DNA from: Arabidopsis thaliana
Lineage: Eukaryota > Streptophyta > Magnoliopsida > Brassicales > Brassicaceae
DNA length: 64,000 nucleotides
Assembly: GCF_000001735.4 (NCBI RefSeq)
Contig: NC_003076.8
Location: forward strand, 25,547,835 to 25,611,834
Direction of reading: 5' to 3'
Shown piece by piece: positions 20,864-32,600 of the stretch. The translations under genes and the position numbers were made by a program. Positions within the stretch are counted from its first letter, which is position 1. Each line of letters opens with the position of its first letter. Below the pieces are notes generated by a model that was given only the letters and a program-made list of their open reading frames with translations, made no database searches and had not been told where the DNA came from.

Positions 20864-22537
20864 ATGAATTCGTGTGATATTGTTCCGATGGAAGCAGAGC
20901 TAAGTCCAGGAGCCATCGAAGAGTGGCTTTCGACGGTAAAGCATGGAAAGATGACGGAGAACGGAAAACGACGATCGGATTTGTCCATCAAGGTGAAGAG
21001 ACATCTCTCGGCTCTTGGTTGGGTAATCTCTTACTATAACAAAAGGAACAAGAAAGAGCAGCGTTATAAGTCTCCCAAGGGAAAGTGGTTCTACTCTTTA
21101 GCTAAGGCTTGTATGAGTTGTGTCGACCAAGACTCTCAACAGCAACTACAAATTGTTCCCAAATATGACTTGTCTTGCCTTCCAAGCAATATTGCCTCAG
21201 AGTCTAGTTCTGATGTTTCGAATCAAAAACAGAAGAAAAGTAAGAAAAGGGGTAGGGTCGAGGATTTGGATGTCAAAAGCACAGCTCCGGAAAAAGATAA
21301 TCATCCGTCTGCTGATTTGATCAAAATCGTTCCAAATTTTGATGTAGCAAAACAACAACAACAGAAGAAGATAATAATGAATAGAGAGGGTTCTGATACG
21401 GCTGTGTTTAATGGGGACCAAGAGAAGATCAGAATCGGTCTCAATGTTGATGTAATACATGAGCAACAGAAGAAGAGAAGGAAGATGGCGAGTGAAGAGA
21501 TAAGGAGGCCGAAGATGGTGAAATCTCTGAAGAAGGTATTACAAGTGATGGAAAAGAAGCAGCAGAAGAACAAGCATGAAAAAGAGTCTCTAAGATTCTG
21601 TAGAAAAGATTGTAGTCCGGACATGAACTGTGATGTGTGTTGTGTTTGTCACTGGGGTGGAGATTTGCTTCTTTGTGATGGTTGTCCTTCAGCGTTTCAC
21701 CATGCTTGCCTCGGTTTGTCTAGTCTTCCCGAGGAAGACCTCTGGTTCTGTCCTTGTTGCTGCTGCGATATCTGTGGATCAATGGAATCACCCGCGAACA
21801 GCAAGTTGATGGCTTGTGAGCAGTGCCAGAGAAGGTTCCATCTCACGTGTTTGAAAGAAGACTCTTGCATTGTTTCGAGTAGAGGCTGGTTCTGTAGTAG
21901 TCAATGCAACAGAGTCTTTTCCGCGCTTGAGAATCTCCTAGGAAGTAAAATTGCAGTAGGCAACGACGGTGATTTGGTCTGGACATTGATGAGAGCTCCG
22001 AACGAAGGTGAACACTATGATGATGAACAAATCTCCAAGCTAGAATCTGCTGTCGAGATACTTCACCAAGGGTTTGAGCCTACCAATGATGTTTTCTCTG
22101 GGAGAGACCTTGTTGAGGAACTGATATACAGGAAAGACAGAACTGGAGTGGGCCGCGGGTTTTACACAGTCTTGATCGAGAGAAAGAACGAGCCTATCAC
22201 GGTGGCAGCAGTGAGAGTTGACAAAGATGTAGTCGAGATCCCTTTGGTGGCGACATTGTCTAGTTACAGAAGAAGTGGGATGTGCAGAGTGCTGATGGAT
22301 GAGTTGGAGAAGCAAATGTCTCAGATGGGAGTTTGTAGACTGGTCTTACCGGCTGCAAAAGAGGTTGTGACCACTTGGACTGAGCGGTTTGGGTTCTCTG
22401 TAATGAACAGTTCGGAGCGGCTGGAGCTTGTGAAACATGGAATGCTTGATTTTGTTGGTACCATCATGTGCCATAAGTTTCTTCAGAAGGAAAGAGCAGA
22501 AAATGATTCTGCAGAAGAGTCAAGTCTCACAGAATAA
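20864..22537 (+). CDS. PHD-finger protein with GNAT acetyltransferase-like domain (IDM1-like)
   Basis: Single-exon 557-residue protein, probably nuclear. Residues ~1-85 hold a conserved N-terminal region (GWVISYYNKRNKK, YKSPKGKWFYSL). Then comes a long Lys/Gln-rich basic linker. Around residues 255-350 sits a Cys/His-rich tandem PHD module (CCVCHWGGDLLLCDGCP, HHACLGL, WFCPCC, CDICG, MACEQCQRRFHLTC, WFCSSQC). The C-terminal ~180 residues resemble a GNAT fold (VAAVRVDKDVVEIPLVATL, SYRRSGMCRVLMDELEKQM, TWTERFGFSVM). The order matches the IDM1/ROS4-type family of plant histone-acetylation factors, without an obvious methyl-DNA-binding domain. I place it as At5g63900. Acetyltransferase activity is inferred from fold similarity only; the acetyl-CoA loop (RRSGMC) departs from the usual R/QxxGxG/A. 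Confidence 0.9.
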   Translation: MNSCDIVPMEAELSPGAIEEWLSTVKHGKMTENGKRRSDLSIKVKRHLSALGWVISYYNKRNKKEQRYKSPKGKWFYSLAKACMSCVDQDSQQQLQIVPKYDLSCLPSNIASESSSDVSNQKQKKSKKRGRVEDLDVKSTAPEKDNHPSADLIKIVPNFDVAKQQQQKKIIMNREGSDTAVFNGDQEKIRIGLNVDVIHEQQKKRRKMASEEIRRPKMVKSLKKVLQVMEKKQQKNKHEKESLRFCRKDCSPDMNCDVCCVCHWGGDLLLCDGCPSAFHHACLGLSSLPEEDLWFCPCCCCDICGSMESPANSKLMACEQCQRRFHLTCLKEDSCIVSSRGWFCSSQCNRVFSALENLLGSKIAVGNDGDLVWTLMRAPNEGEHYDDEQISKLESAVEILHQGFEPTNDVFSGRDLVEELIYRKDRTGVGRGFYTVLIERKNEPITVAAVRVDKDVVEIPLVATLSSYRRSGMCRVLMDELEKQMSQMGVCRLVLPAAKEVVTTWTERFGFSVMNSSERLELVKHGMLDFVGTIMCHKFLQKERAENDSAEESSLTE

Positions 22538-23220
22538 CAAGTCTCCTGGTTTTTGTCATGTAATATTGATTGATCTTAAATATTGGGGAGAAAATGTGTA
22601 GTAAACAACTCTTGATGTCCATATATAATTGGTACATCTTTGTTTGTCTTTAAATGGGTGAGTCTGCTTTAATTGAATGTGAGTTATATCAAATCAAATA
22701 ATTGGATTCATTTTCTCTACTGTTTATAGGATTTGTATATGAAATCTTTAGAGAAACCAAGACAATGCACTAACTCGATGATGCTGAAACTCTACTCACA
22801 CTTGCTCAATCTGAGGTATCAATTTCCTTTCTATCTGTCACTGTCAGACACTAAAAACACAAAGACCCACCATTGAACTAAAAAACATTGCCATAAATCA
22901 GACATGCATAAATGAATCTTAGGCTCATGCCGCAGAAACTAAAGCTATCAGCTCATTTGATTCTAACATCGCTCTAAACAACTTATTTATTGGATACAGT
23001 GAATAGTAAGTCCAGAGCTCACAGTAAAACAGAGAGATGATCTTAACATTGTACTCTGTTATTTCTTTTTTGTTTTACAAAAGTCAAAAGATAATCAGAT
23101 GAATAAGGAAGAAAATAAGCTTCAATTCACATAACCAAAGTATTGCAAACATTGAAGAACACACAATTTACAAAGAACCAAATCGCACAAATTGATTCCT
23201 TTTGAAACCAGGACTCATCA
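22538..23220. other. Convergent spacer, PHD gene / SVIP-like gene
   Basis: AT-rich DNA holding the 3' UTRs of the two facing genes. I see no additional gene. Confidence 0.6.
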
Positions 23221-23669
23221 CTACGTCATTTGCCACTGCAATTCATAGCAAAGATAAAGCTGAATAAGCAAACTTTTAACTTGATGATGATACATAAATT
23301 GAGGAAAGTAGTTTTAAAAACCTTAAGAACAGGCTCTCCTTTGTTAGTATTTGCAGATTGTTTAGCCATTTGTTGTAATTGAGCTTGTGCAGCTCTTCCA
23401 GCTGCAGACTTATCAAACTGCTCTTTCCTGCGTTACCAAACCAAAAATTAACATCCATATATCTACAATTTCAAAGTTTAGGATTTCAAAGGAATTTAAG
23501 ATTCTAAAACCCTGAAGGATCAATTTTTCAATAGAGGCGAAGAGAAAAGAGATAAAAACCGTCGCTGGGCAGCTTCGGCGGCTTTGGCACGAGCTTCGGC
23601 GGAGGCTTGTCTCTCTTCTTCCTTACGCTGTTCCTTTTGGGTTCCGTCGAAGCAACTGAAACAACCCAT
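23221..23669 (-). CDS. Small p97/CDC48-interacting protein-like (SVIP-like), 76 residues
   Basis: Three exons, 23221-23235, 23322-23427 and 23560-23669, join in frame to 76 codons plus stop. MGCFSCFDG at the start gives Gly2 for myristoylation and Cys3/Cys6 for palmitoylation. Residues 27-37, RAKAAEAAQRR, match the VCP-interacting motif R-x5-AA-x2-R exactly; human SVIP, as I remember it, has RAKLAEAAERR, is 77 residues long and is myristoylated. The tail GEPVLKWQMT also resembles the SVIP end. By analogy it would bind the N-domain of CDC48 at membranes and modulate ER-associated degradation. The middle is Ala/Glu/Lys/Gln-rich and probably helical. The likely locus is At5g63905. The gene structure is well supported; the function is inferred. 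Confidence 0.8.
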
Positions 23670-24218
23670 CTACGATCAGATTGATTTGATCTCTTCTTCG
23701 CTTCTGATTTGAAGTTTACCGAAGAAGAAAGAAGACGCGTCTTCTGCAGAATAATTTAGCTCTTTTTGGGGATTCTTATTTTATATTAAAATCTTTTACA
23801 TTAATGATTTATTTATTAACCCGATTAATCAACAAAAGCTAATTAGAAAATTTGCTTTATCATTTATGCACTACTAAATAAAGTTTTTTATTTATTTATA
23901 TAAAATGCTATTGAATCAACAACTTTGCTGTTGTTTACGTAGTAAAATCTAATATTGAATCAACTTATGTAGCTGTTTATGTCTCTGTCTTGGTACTAAA
24001 AGATTCTTAACTTTCTCTGTTTTTGTTTTTGTATGCTAATGCCAATGGTCTGATTCAAGAACTCGAAAAAGATTAAAAAAAAGAAGAAGCTTAGGTTACG
24101 AGGAACAAACACAATCAGTAACTCAAAACTGTTTTATGTGTCTATATACATAAACATCATATTCTTCTTCAAAACACACACAGCCAATAGTCCTTGTTTA
24201 TGTGGGGACCAAAGTTGT
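23670..24218. other. SVIP-like gene promoter and FCLY 3' UTR
   Basis: Both flanking genes lie on the minus strand, so this is upstream DNA of the small gene and downstream DNA of FCLY. AT-rich, no coding potential seen. Confidence 0.6.
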
Positions 24219-26243
24219 TTATGAGTCTGAGTGCAGACCAGAACTACAGCTTCTTTTGTCCGAGGAAGATAATGATTCCTTTGTCATGAATCTGGAAATT
24301 ATGAGTCTGGCAATGTTCTCACCAGCCACTGCACTTGTCTCCATTGTGCTTGCCGCGTTTTCAAAAGCATTCACATAGTACAAGTGATGGTCATCTAATA
24401 TGAATGGTGCGAAAACTTCAGGCGCGTGGTACTTTGGGTATGCACCCCAGTCTATTCGAACGGTTTCGGTTCTCCTACTGTTTAAGAAAGAAGAGAAATT
24501 GAACCAGTTTTAATGAAACTGAACAGATGTGCTTCAAATCTGACAGAGATTGTGTTGTAACTACCTGAAGAGCTCATCAAGCAACGAATCTGATGCAGGT
24601 TGTCGCGTAAAAATCTTGTATGTCATATCTGTTTTACTATATTTCCTTAGAATTGAGATGCATGAGAATGGAATTAGAGGATCTTCAAGGGTTCCCACCA
24701 AAGCTGGAACATCTGAAAGCGATTTCATCCCAAAGTATCCCTTTTCATAGAGAAAACATGATCACACATTAGTTACGAGTCAGAATCATGATCAGGATAA
24801 CGTTAAAACTACAGACAGTGATTGATACTTACTGGGTTTAAAAGCCCCCTCACAAATGTCGTGTGCGTGTGTTGTAGTTCTCTCTTAGGAATTGAGATCG
24901 TGGGTGAGAACTGAATATCCACTTCGTCTAATGGTGTGGCAACTACTGTGACATCACACTTGTAGCTGTTTCCTTTAGTGGATTTAAGCTCGTAATGGTT
25001 TTCGAGATATGAAATGGATTCAATTTTCTCGTTCAGGTGTAACGTAACATCTGAATGATTAATGAGCTTTGCAGCCATCTGCCAGTTTCCACCTTCAACA
25101 GACCATAATCCTCCACCTGAACCCGCCAAAGAGACAGCACCTGCCAACCCACTGATGAGTACACTCTGTCCATAGTTTATCCTTGTAATAACCTGGAGAA
25201 ACACAATAAACACACTCAAAATTGTAATAGGATGATAATTGGCAAAAGTTGTTAAGGAGAAGAGTTATATGTTGAACCATATAAGCAAAGAAGAGATTAA
25301 AATGGCCTTTGAAGGACAGTATTGTAAGAAAGATTACCGTAACCAGCTCGTTGACTAACAAAGGAGAAAGCTGAGCTTCAGATAATTTCTCCTGTAGAGT
25401 GAGCTTTGTGAGATTGTACAAGCCTGACCATTTAAGCATCCCTTCAACATTGTCGAAGATAGGTCTTGACTCTAAGCTTTCATAGTACTTCAAGAAATTA
25501 TCAACTGTATTCTACGAACATAAAAAATCAACATCAGTCAACATACAAAAGGATCCACACACACACACAAACACAAACCTAGATGCAAAATCAAGTTACG
25601 AAAACATCCTCATTGCTAGCTAACAAATTAAAATCACTTTACAACAACAAACTCATTGTTCAACAATTGATAGCCAATTCTGAAATCAAAAGGTTCTACA
25701 TTTAAATACCTCAATGAAGCTGCTCATTCTCAGCAGTGATAACCCATAACGTAAGAACAAGTAGAGATCATTCACCCAAGAGACGATCGTATCCAAAAAC
25801 GGAAATTTGGTACCGGAACCGAATGTCTTGACGACAAATCTCTTCCCATCCCAGATTCCAATCGCTGAAGATTCTTCAATCGGCGTCGGTAATCGAACCG
25901 TCAGATTGAACCTTTCGACGAAATCCTTAACGTGGTAGTTCTTCGGATGGAGAATCGAACCGCCGGCTTCGAAAGTATCACCGGCGACAGTGACGGTCCT
26001 CATGCGTCCACCGACTATCTCGTGACGCTCAAACATCAGGATCTTGGCTTGATTTAAGCCGGTGGAAACAGAGTAGTTACGGAGGAAGTGAGCTACGGAT
26101 GAGCCTCCGATCCCACTCCCGACGATACATACGGTCGCTGGAGAATCATCCTCGACGCCGCCGGTGGAATCGCCGGAGCAAGGTAGAAGAACCGGCGATA
26201 GTAGAGCGAACAGAAGGGAGATTGCTATCGGGAAATCTTTCAT
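24219..26243 (-). CDS. FCLY: Farnesylcysteine lyase (FAD oxidase)
   Basis: Oxidises the farnesylcysteine released from degraded prenylated proteins to farnesal and cysteine, a recycling step that affects ABA signalling. Exons 24219-24477, 24565-24740, 24833-25192, 25338-25511 and 25710-26243 give exactly 500 codons plus stop. A signal peptide (MKDFPIAISLLFALLSPVLL) is followed by the FAD-binding GxGxxG in VCIVGSGIGGSSVAHF and by ERHEIVGGRMRTV and FEAGGSILHPKN, typical of prenylcysteine oxidases. I start at 26243; the frame extends nine bases further only to a TTG. Several N-glycosylation sequons (NYS, NLT, NHS) fit a secretory-pathway location. It shares a ~455 bp divergent promoter with TOP3A. 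Confidence 0.96.
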
Positions 26244-26698
26244 TTTAGTCAACGAGTTGACTTTATCGCTCTCTCTCTCGATTGTAAATTATCAATGAGG
26301 CCTTCTTGGGCCCTTATCCTATCGGACTAACTCTATAGTGCATAAAGGAAAAATATTATTTTGTTTTATTTATTTATTTTGCAAGTGTTCTAAAGAAATT
26401 GAATTAATCTCATTAAGCTCAAGATCTATATTCTATACGATTTAAACATACTTATCATATAGTCATATATCATAAGAAGCTAACCGGATCCGAGTCCGGT
26501 TTTGATTCAATTTCAATTGTGAGATCAACTTTAACCGAATTATTGAAGCCCATTAAAGGCACAAATTTCCACAACTGTTCGGTCAGTGTCTCAGTGACAC
26601 CACCAATAGTAGCTAGGCTATATCATAAGAGCGGGAAAATTCGCCTACTGAAAACAAAAAAACGTAATTACTAACCGTTAGGGTTTTCTTTACCGGCG
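26244..26698. other. Bidirectional promoter, FCLY / TOP3A
   Basis: 455 bases between divergent ATGs. A TTGGGCCC word occurs near 26307 and AAGCCCATT near 26546. The TOP3A side carries a perfect E2F consensus (26631-26638) and a TTAGGGTTTT (telo-box on the minus strand) near 26678. Confidence 0.6.
26631..26638 (-). promoter_or_regulatory. E2F consensus before TOP3A
   Basis: GCGGGAAA, the complement of TTTCCCGC, fits the plant E2F consensus TTTSSCGC and lies 61 bases before the TOP3A ATG. This position would suit S-phase expression. Binding is inferred, not shown. Confidence 0.5.
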
Positions 26699-29600
26699 AT
26701 GTCGCGACGAGGCGGTGGCCCCGTGACAGTGTTGAACGTGGCGGAGAAGCCGTCCGTGGCGAAGTCAGTGGCGGGGATTCTATCCCGTGGAACTTTCCGG
26801 ACTCGGGAGGGTAGGTCTCGGTACAACAAAATCTTCGAGTTCGATTACGCCATCAATGGGCAGCCGTGTCGTATGCTAATGACCTCCGTCATCGGCCACC
26901 TGATGGAGCTTGAGTTCGCCGATCGTTACCGCAAATGGCACTCCTGCGACCCGGCAGATCTGTACCAAGCTCCGGTCATGAAACACGTTCCCGAGGTAAT
27001 TCTATTGTATGTGTGTGCACGCCTAATTGATTTAATGTCCCATTGTACTTGTATGCTTTTGTATAGTTCTGGGTTGTTGATTTAGTCATTGCTTCTCTAA
27101 CTAGGAATTGTTGATTGGGTCTGATTTGTTTTGGTAATTGCAACTGTATAAAACGGGACTAGGATCTTTGATTCGCCTTTATAATGAAGTTGGGGTTTTC
27201 TGACTTGCAAGTTTTATTTAATTCTGGTGTTGAGTGAATTAGGACAAAAAGGATATTAAGAAGACATTGGAGGAGGAGGCAAGGAAAAGCGACTGGCTTG
27301 TGCTGTGGCTTGATTGTGATAGGGAAGGTGAAAACATTGCATTTGAAGTTGTAGATGTTTGCAGAGCTGTCAAGCATAATCTTTTTATACGCAGGGCTCA
27401 TTTCTCTGCGTTAATTGACAGGTAGAGATTGCTTTACACGTTATTCCTCATATATCTTCTACTAAGCACTCTATTTCAAACGATTGAACTGATTCCAATG
27501 ATGTAATTGCTAGGGATATTCATGAAGCAGTTCAGAATCTTAGAGATCCTAATCAATTGTTTGCTGAGGCTGTAGATGCTAGACAAGTGAGTTTCTCCTG
27601 AAATCCCTCTTCTGTTTATGTGTTAGCAGTATTTCCTACCGAATTTGTATTAGCTAATGTTTTTTTCGAAAACTTTAGGAAATAGACCTACGCATTGGTG
27701 CTTCTTTCACTAGATTTCAGACTATGCTGCTGAGAGATAGGTTTGCTATTGACTCTACGGGTGAGGAGAGGAGTCGTGTTATAAGTTATGGTCCGTGTCA
27801 GGTAATGTGAAACCAGTATCGATAAGTTTCAGAACAATCTGTCCCATTTTACATATCAGAGCCAGTTAATGTAGCTAGATTTGATATTTCTCTGCTTCAA
27901 CTGAAGTTTCCTACACTTGGCTTTATTGTCGAGCGATACTGGGAGATCCAGGCACATGAACCAGAAGAGTTTTGGACAATCAACTGTTCTCACCAATCAG
28001 AAGAAGGCCTTGCCACCTTTAATTGGATGTACGATTTTCAACTGCCTTCCTTATTGTTGTTCCCAATCTTCTTGAAAGTTACATTGATATAATTTCTATT
28101 GCAGGCGTGGTCATCTCTTCGATTATGCTTCAGCTGTCATATTATATGAGATGTGCGTTGAGGAACCTACTGCCACTGTGAGTAAAAAAGAAACATCTTA
28201 TCAGACGGAATTATATCATCTGACACTCCATCTCTAGTTAACATTGTGTATTTACTTTATAATCTCCATCCAGGTAATGAATGTCCCACATCCAAGGGAA
28301 CGATTCAAGTATCCTCCTTATCCTTTGAACACGATTGAACTTGAAAAACGTGCTTCAAGATATTTCCGTCTGAGTTCAGAGCACACCATGAAGGTCTGAA
28401 TGAGTATTTAGATTGGTTAAGATACTTTCTATGATTCTTTGGCCTATTAGGATTGCATGTTCAACATAATCTAAATTCTGTTCTCTCTTGGTAGAGTTTT
28501 ATGCTGTCGTATAGGCTGATATGTCTTTGAATTACAATTACATCTCTCTTTTGTTAAATGACATCAAAAATGTCTGGACAGGTGGCAGAAGAATTATATC
28601 AGGCTGGTTTCATCAGCTATCCTCGTACGGAGACCGATTCTTTTTCGAGCAGGACAGATTTACGTGTAAGTAACTTTTTTCTCATGAGCCAGTAAGGTTA
28701 GTTTGGACTTTATCATTTCCTTTGATAGTCTCTTAGGATCTCTAGTTGTGTGTAGGCTATGGTGGAGGAACAAACAAGACATCCTGCATGGGGATCATAT
28801 GCACAAAGATTATTAGAACCTGAGGGGGGCCTCTGGAGAAACCCTGCTAATGGTGGTCATGATGACAAGGCTCACCCACCCATTCACCCAACAAAGTTTT
28901 CTAGCGGAGAGTCTAACTGGAGCAGAGATCACCTTGTAAGTATGGCTGTCAGTTTGGTTTAACATACCCGAGCATAGGTATATGTTTCTACGTTGGAGCC
29001 AACATTCTTTTCCACTATTTCAGAATGTATATGAGCTAGTTGTCCGCCATTACCTAGCATGTGTTTCCCAGCCAGCAGTTGCTGCTGAAACTACAGTCGA
29101 GATTGATATCGCTGGTGAGCGCTTTTCTGCATCTGGGAGAGCAATATTAGCCGTAAGACTCTTCACTCTCTACTTTTTTGTCGTAATTTCTGTGGAATAA
29201 AATGTGAAACTACTTTGATTGATTAGATGTTTCCTGTTTTGGTAGTATAAAATGTAAAGCTGCTCTTTGTTGCAAGCATATATATTGCTTACTTTCCCTT
29301 CAATAAATAATTTGATACTGACCTAATTTTCTTTGTGTGACTAGAAAAATTACCTTGAGGTGTACCGCTTTGAATCATGGGGTGGTTCAGTGATTCCCGT
29401 GTATGAAAAAGGGCAGCAGGTTGTTTATTTCTATATCTCAGCTAATCCTCTTTTGAATAAACTACTTTGTCCTTGCTTATAAGTTACATTACTTAACTAC
29501 TAAACTATAATGCAATTGAACGGCATAACTTTGCATTGTAGTTTCTAGTTCAAAAACTGGTGTCATGATTATTATTAAAGTGGCCCAAACAAATAGTAAT

Positions 29601-32600
29601 TGCTACAAATTTGGAGAACCAAACACAGTTTGCTTTATCTGTATGGACGAGGCTGCTTGTTTATTGGCATAAAACTGTGCCCAGGGAGCTGGCTTTCTAG
29701 TCAAATCCTGACAGTCTTATATGTTTAAATCTACTGGACTCTTCCTGAGACATAATGGGGCTTATTTAAGTGGCTTACATTTTTTCCCCAAACAGGAGCC
29801 TGTCTAACTGCTAAAATTTCTGATTCACATTCACTTCTTGGATTTGTTCTGTAATACCGTACTGCTTAGTTCTTACAGCAGGGACAATCAATGACATTTC
29901 TGAATTTCTTGGTAATGTGCAGTTTATCCCAACAACTTTGACTCTCGATGCAGCTGTAACAAGGCCACCACCACTATTGTGTGAAGCTGACTTACTGAGT
30001 TGTATGGACAAGGTTTTTAAAATTTTCTTGTTTCCCCTTCCTTTCGTGGTGGTGTTTGCATACTCTTGTTCACCTACCCCTACTTATCATCCGATTATGT
30101 TTGTAACTCTTTATTATCCTACCTTTTGTGAATGTTAGGCAGGCATTGGCACCGATGCGACAATGCACGACCACATAAAGAAACTCCTTGATCGGGGTTA
30201 TGCAACAAAGGATGCTAATACACGGTTTTCTCCAACCAACCTGGTAGCTGATATGATACATAAGCTTTATGAATTTTTCCCTTTGTCTTTTTTTTATTTC
30301 TATACTCTGTATATTTATTTTAATCTTTAGAGTGTAGAATTATGGCAGCATGAAGATTAGGGTTACAACTGCTTTTGGGCGTTAATAACGCCTACACGTT
30401 AGAATCAGGAACTGCTTGTGACCATATATAAGTTTGTTTACTAGACCAACATCATACCTGTAGCTTCCCAGGATCTTTCATTAGCTATAAGGTTGCATAA
30501 CATAACATAATGATTATCCTTGGAAAATATACTTTTATCTCAAACTTCAGCCTAGACATATATTGGTTACGTTTTCTGGTCTCTAGACTATAAAAACATC
30601 TTTATGAACTTTATCTGGTTATAGCAAAACTGTGTATCTATATATAGTGGTAGTATTGTCTGAACTCTTAAGTGTATAAAACATCTAAATTAACTTTATT
30701 AACTGGAGTTATAGCAAGACTACTCTCCCTGGGATAATTTGATATATATGTTCTTAGCCCTTATATGTCTGTTCAGCGTTTCTGAAGTTAGCTTACTGTA
30801 CTGATTTCATTTCAGGGTGAGGCGCTTGTGATGGGATATGATGACATGGGGTATGTATAAGACTGCATGTGATGTACTACAAATTTTCCTTACGTTTCAA
30901 AAAACTTAGAGCCTCCTTCATATATCATTATATATTTGTGGCTTTCAATCATATTTCCCTTCTAATCAGAGTAAACTGATTAAAGAATTTATATTTTTAT
31001 GTTAAGAGCCTATCTATTTGGAGAGACCTCATTTGTATCAAGCCCCTTTTGAAGAGCCCTCTAAGACTTTGATGTCTGTCAGTCTTCTTGTTGCCAATCT
31101 TTTGACGTTTTTCTCTCAGGTATGAACTTTGGAAACCAAATCTCAGAGCCCTTATGGAACATGATATGAATGAAGTTAGCGTTGGCAGGAAGACCAAAGC
31201 TGAAGTTCTTGAAACATGTTTGCAGCAAATGAAAGCTTGTTTCTTAGATGTGAGTCAGCTGTTTTTTATTAGACTTTTTGTCTTCTCTCTGTGGCCAAAT
31301 CTGTTATTGCTGAAGGTGCTGCTAACACAGTAGGCTGGAACTGAATGCCGTGTTTTTCTAATTGTCATTCACAAATTTAATTCTCGCAGGCAAGAGTAAA
31401 AAAATCAAAGCTCCTAGAAGCAATGACAATTTTCTTTGAAAGGTAGTCTCGTTACTTTGTTCAGTACTGTGTAGCTGAAGTCTATTTCTTCGTAATATAA
31501 TATGATACTGCATGTGCAGATCTAATAACACTGATGAGAGTGAAAGTCAGACAGCTGGTGAAGTTGTCCGACGATGCAATCTCTGCAATGAATCAGATAT
31601 GGCACTCAGGAAGAACCGGGTATCATATATTCTGTCTGAACAAAATTTTCTCTGTTCTCCCTATTGTTAATGGGAACCACAGGTTAAACGTTCTATTCCC
31701 TTTCTTTGCAGGATGGCAATTTCATGGTTGGGTGCATGAATTATCCTCAGGTCAGAATTTCACCGCTCTTTACATACCATATATATTGTTGGAAATTTAA
31801 ACTTTTTGCTCTCTGTATTGTAACCTTATTTCTGAAGATTATGATCTAATCATTTGACATTTCAGTATTTCTTCGTTTATGCTTCCTTGCTTACATCTAT
31901 TATATTAATTTCACACATTTTCCTTTCTCTAGTGTCGGAATGCAGTCTGGCTTCCTGGACCGACATTGGAAGCATCTGTCACTACTAATGTTTGTCAATC
32001 CTGTGGTCCAGGTATAGCCACAGATTCTCCAGTATAACAGTGAATTGAATTTCAAAAACTAAATTACACTTGGATGACACAGCGTGTACATGTGTCTTTC
32101 TGTCTTTATTATTAAATGGTGCCTTTCTCTTTCTGTAGGCCCGGTCTACAAGATACTTTTCAAGTTCCGTCAAATTGGAATTCCACCAGGCTTTGATGTT
32201 AATCACTTAGGTAAAAAAAATTGCAGCCAATTTGTTTTCTTGTTTACCAGGCTTTGATTTTTTTACCAGGCTTTGATTTTAATGTCATCACAGCCACCGT
32301 GCCAATTTCATCGTGACTTCTTCTAATATGTCCTATGGTAATGTTGTGATCAGGTTGCGTGGGTGGCTGTGATGACATTCTTAAACAGTTGATAGACATC
32401 TGTGGAACTGGATCCCGTTCTCAAGGTTAGTGCTTTGTTGTTACGCAATACATATACCTTTGTATTAGACATCATACAATCTTTCTTTCATCATCTTCTG
32501 TCCTAAATGAGAATGCAAGAACTTTAGTATAGTGTCTTGCGAATAGAGAACATTTAGGCTAAAAAGAATCAATGATTTGTTCTTGCAGCAAGGAGAACTC

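Noticed and set aside
21197..22315. Minus-strand frames opposite the PHD/GNAT gene
   Set aside because: Leu/Phe/Cys-rich translations are the expected antisense of a Lys/Gln-rich coding region.
26244..26252. FCLY frame extending upstream to 26252 (MTKMKDF)
   Set aside because: The upstream codon is TTG, not ATG. The first ATG at 26243 gives a clean signal peptide and exactly 500 residues.
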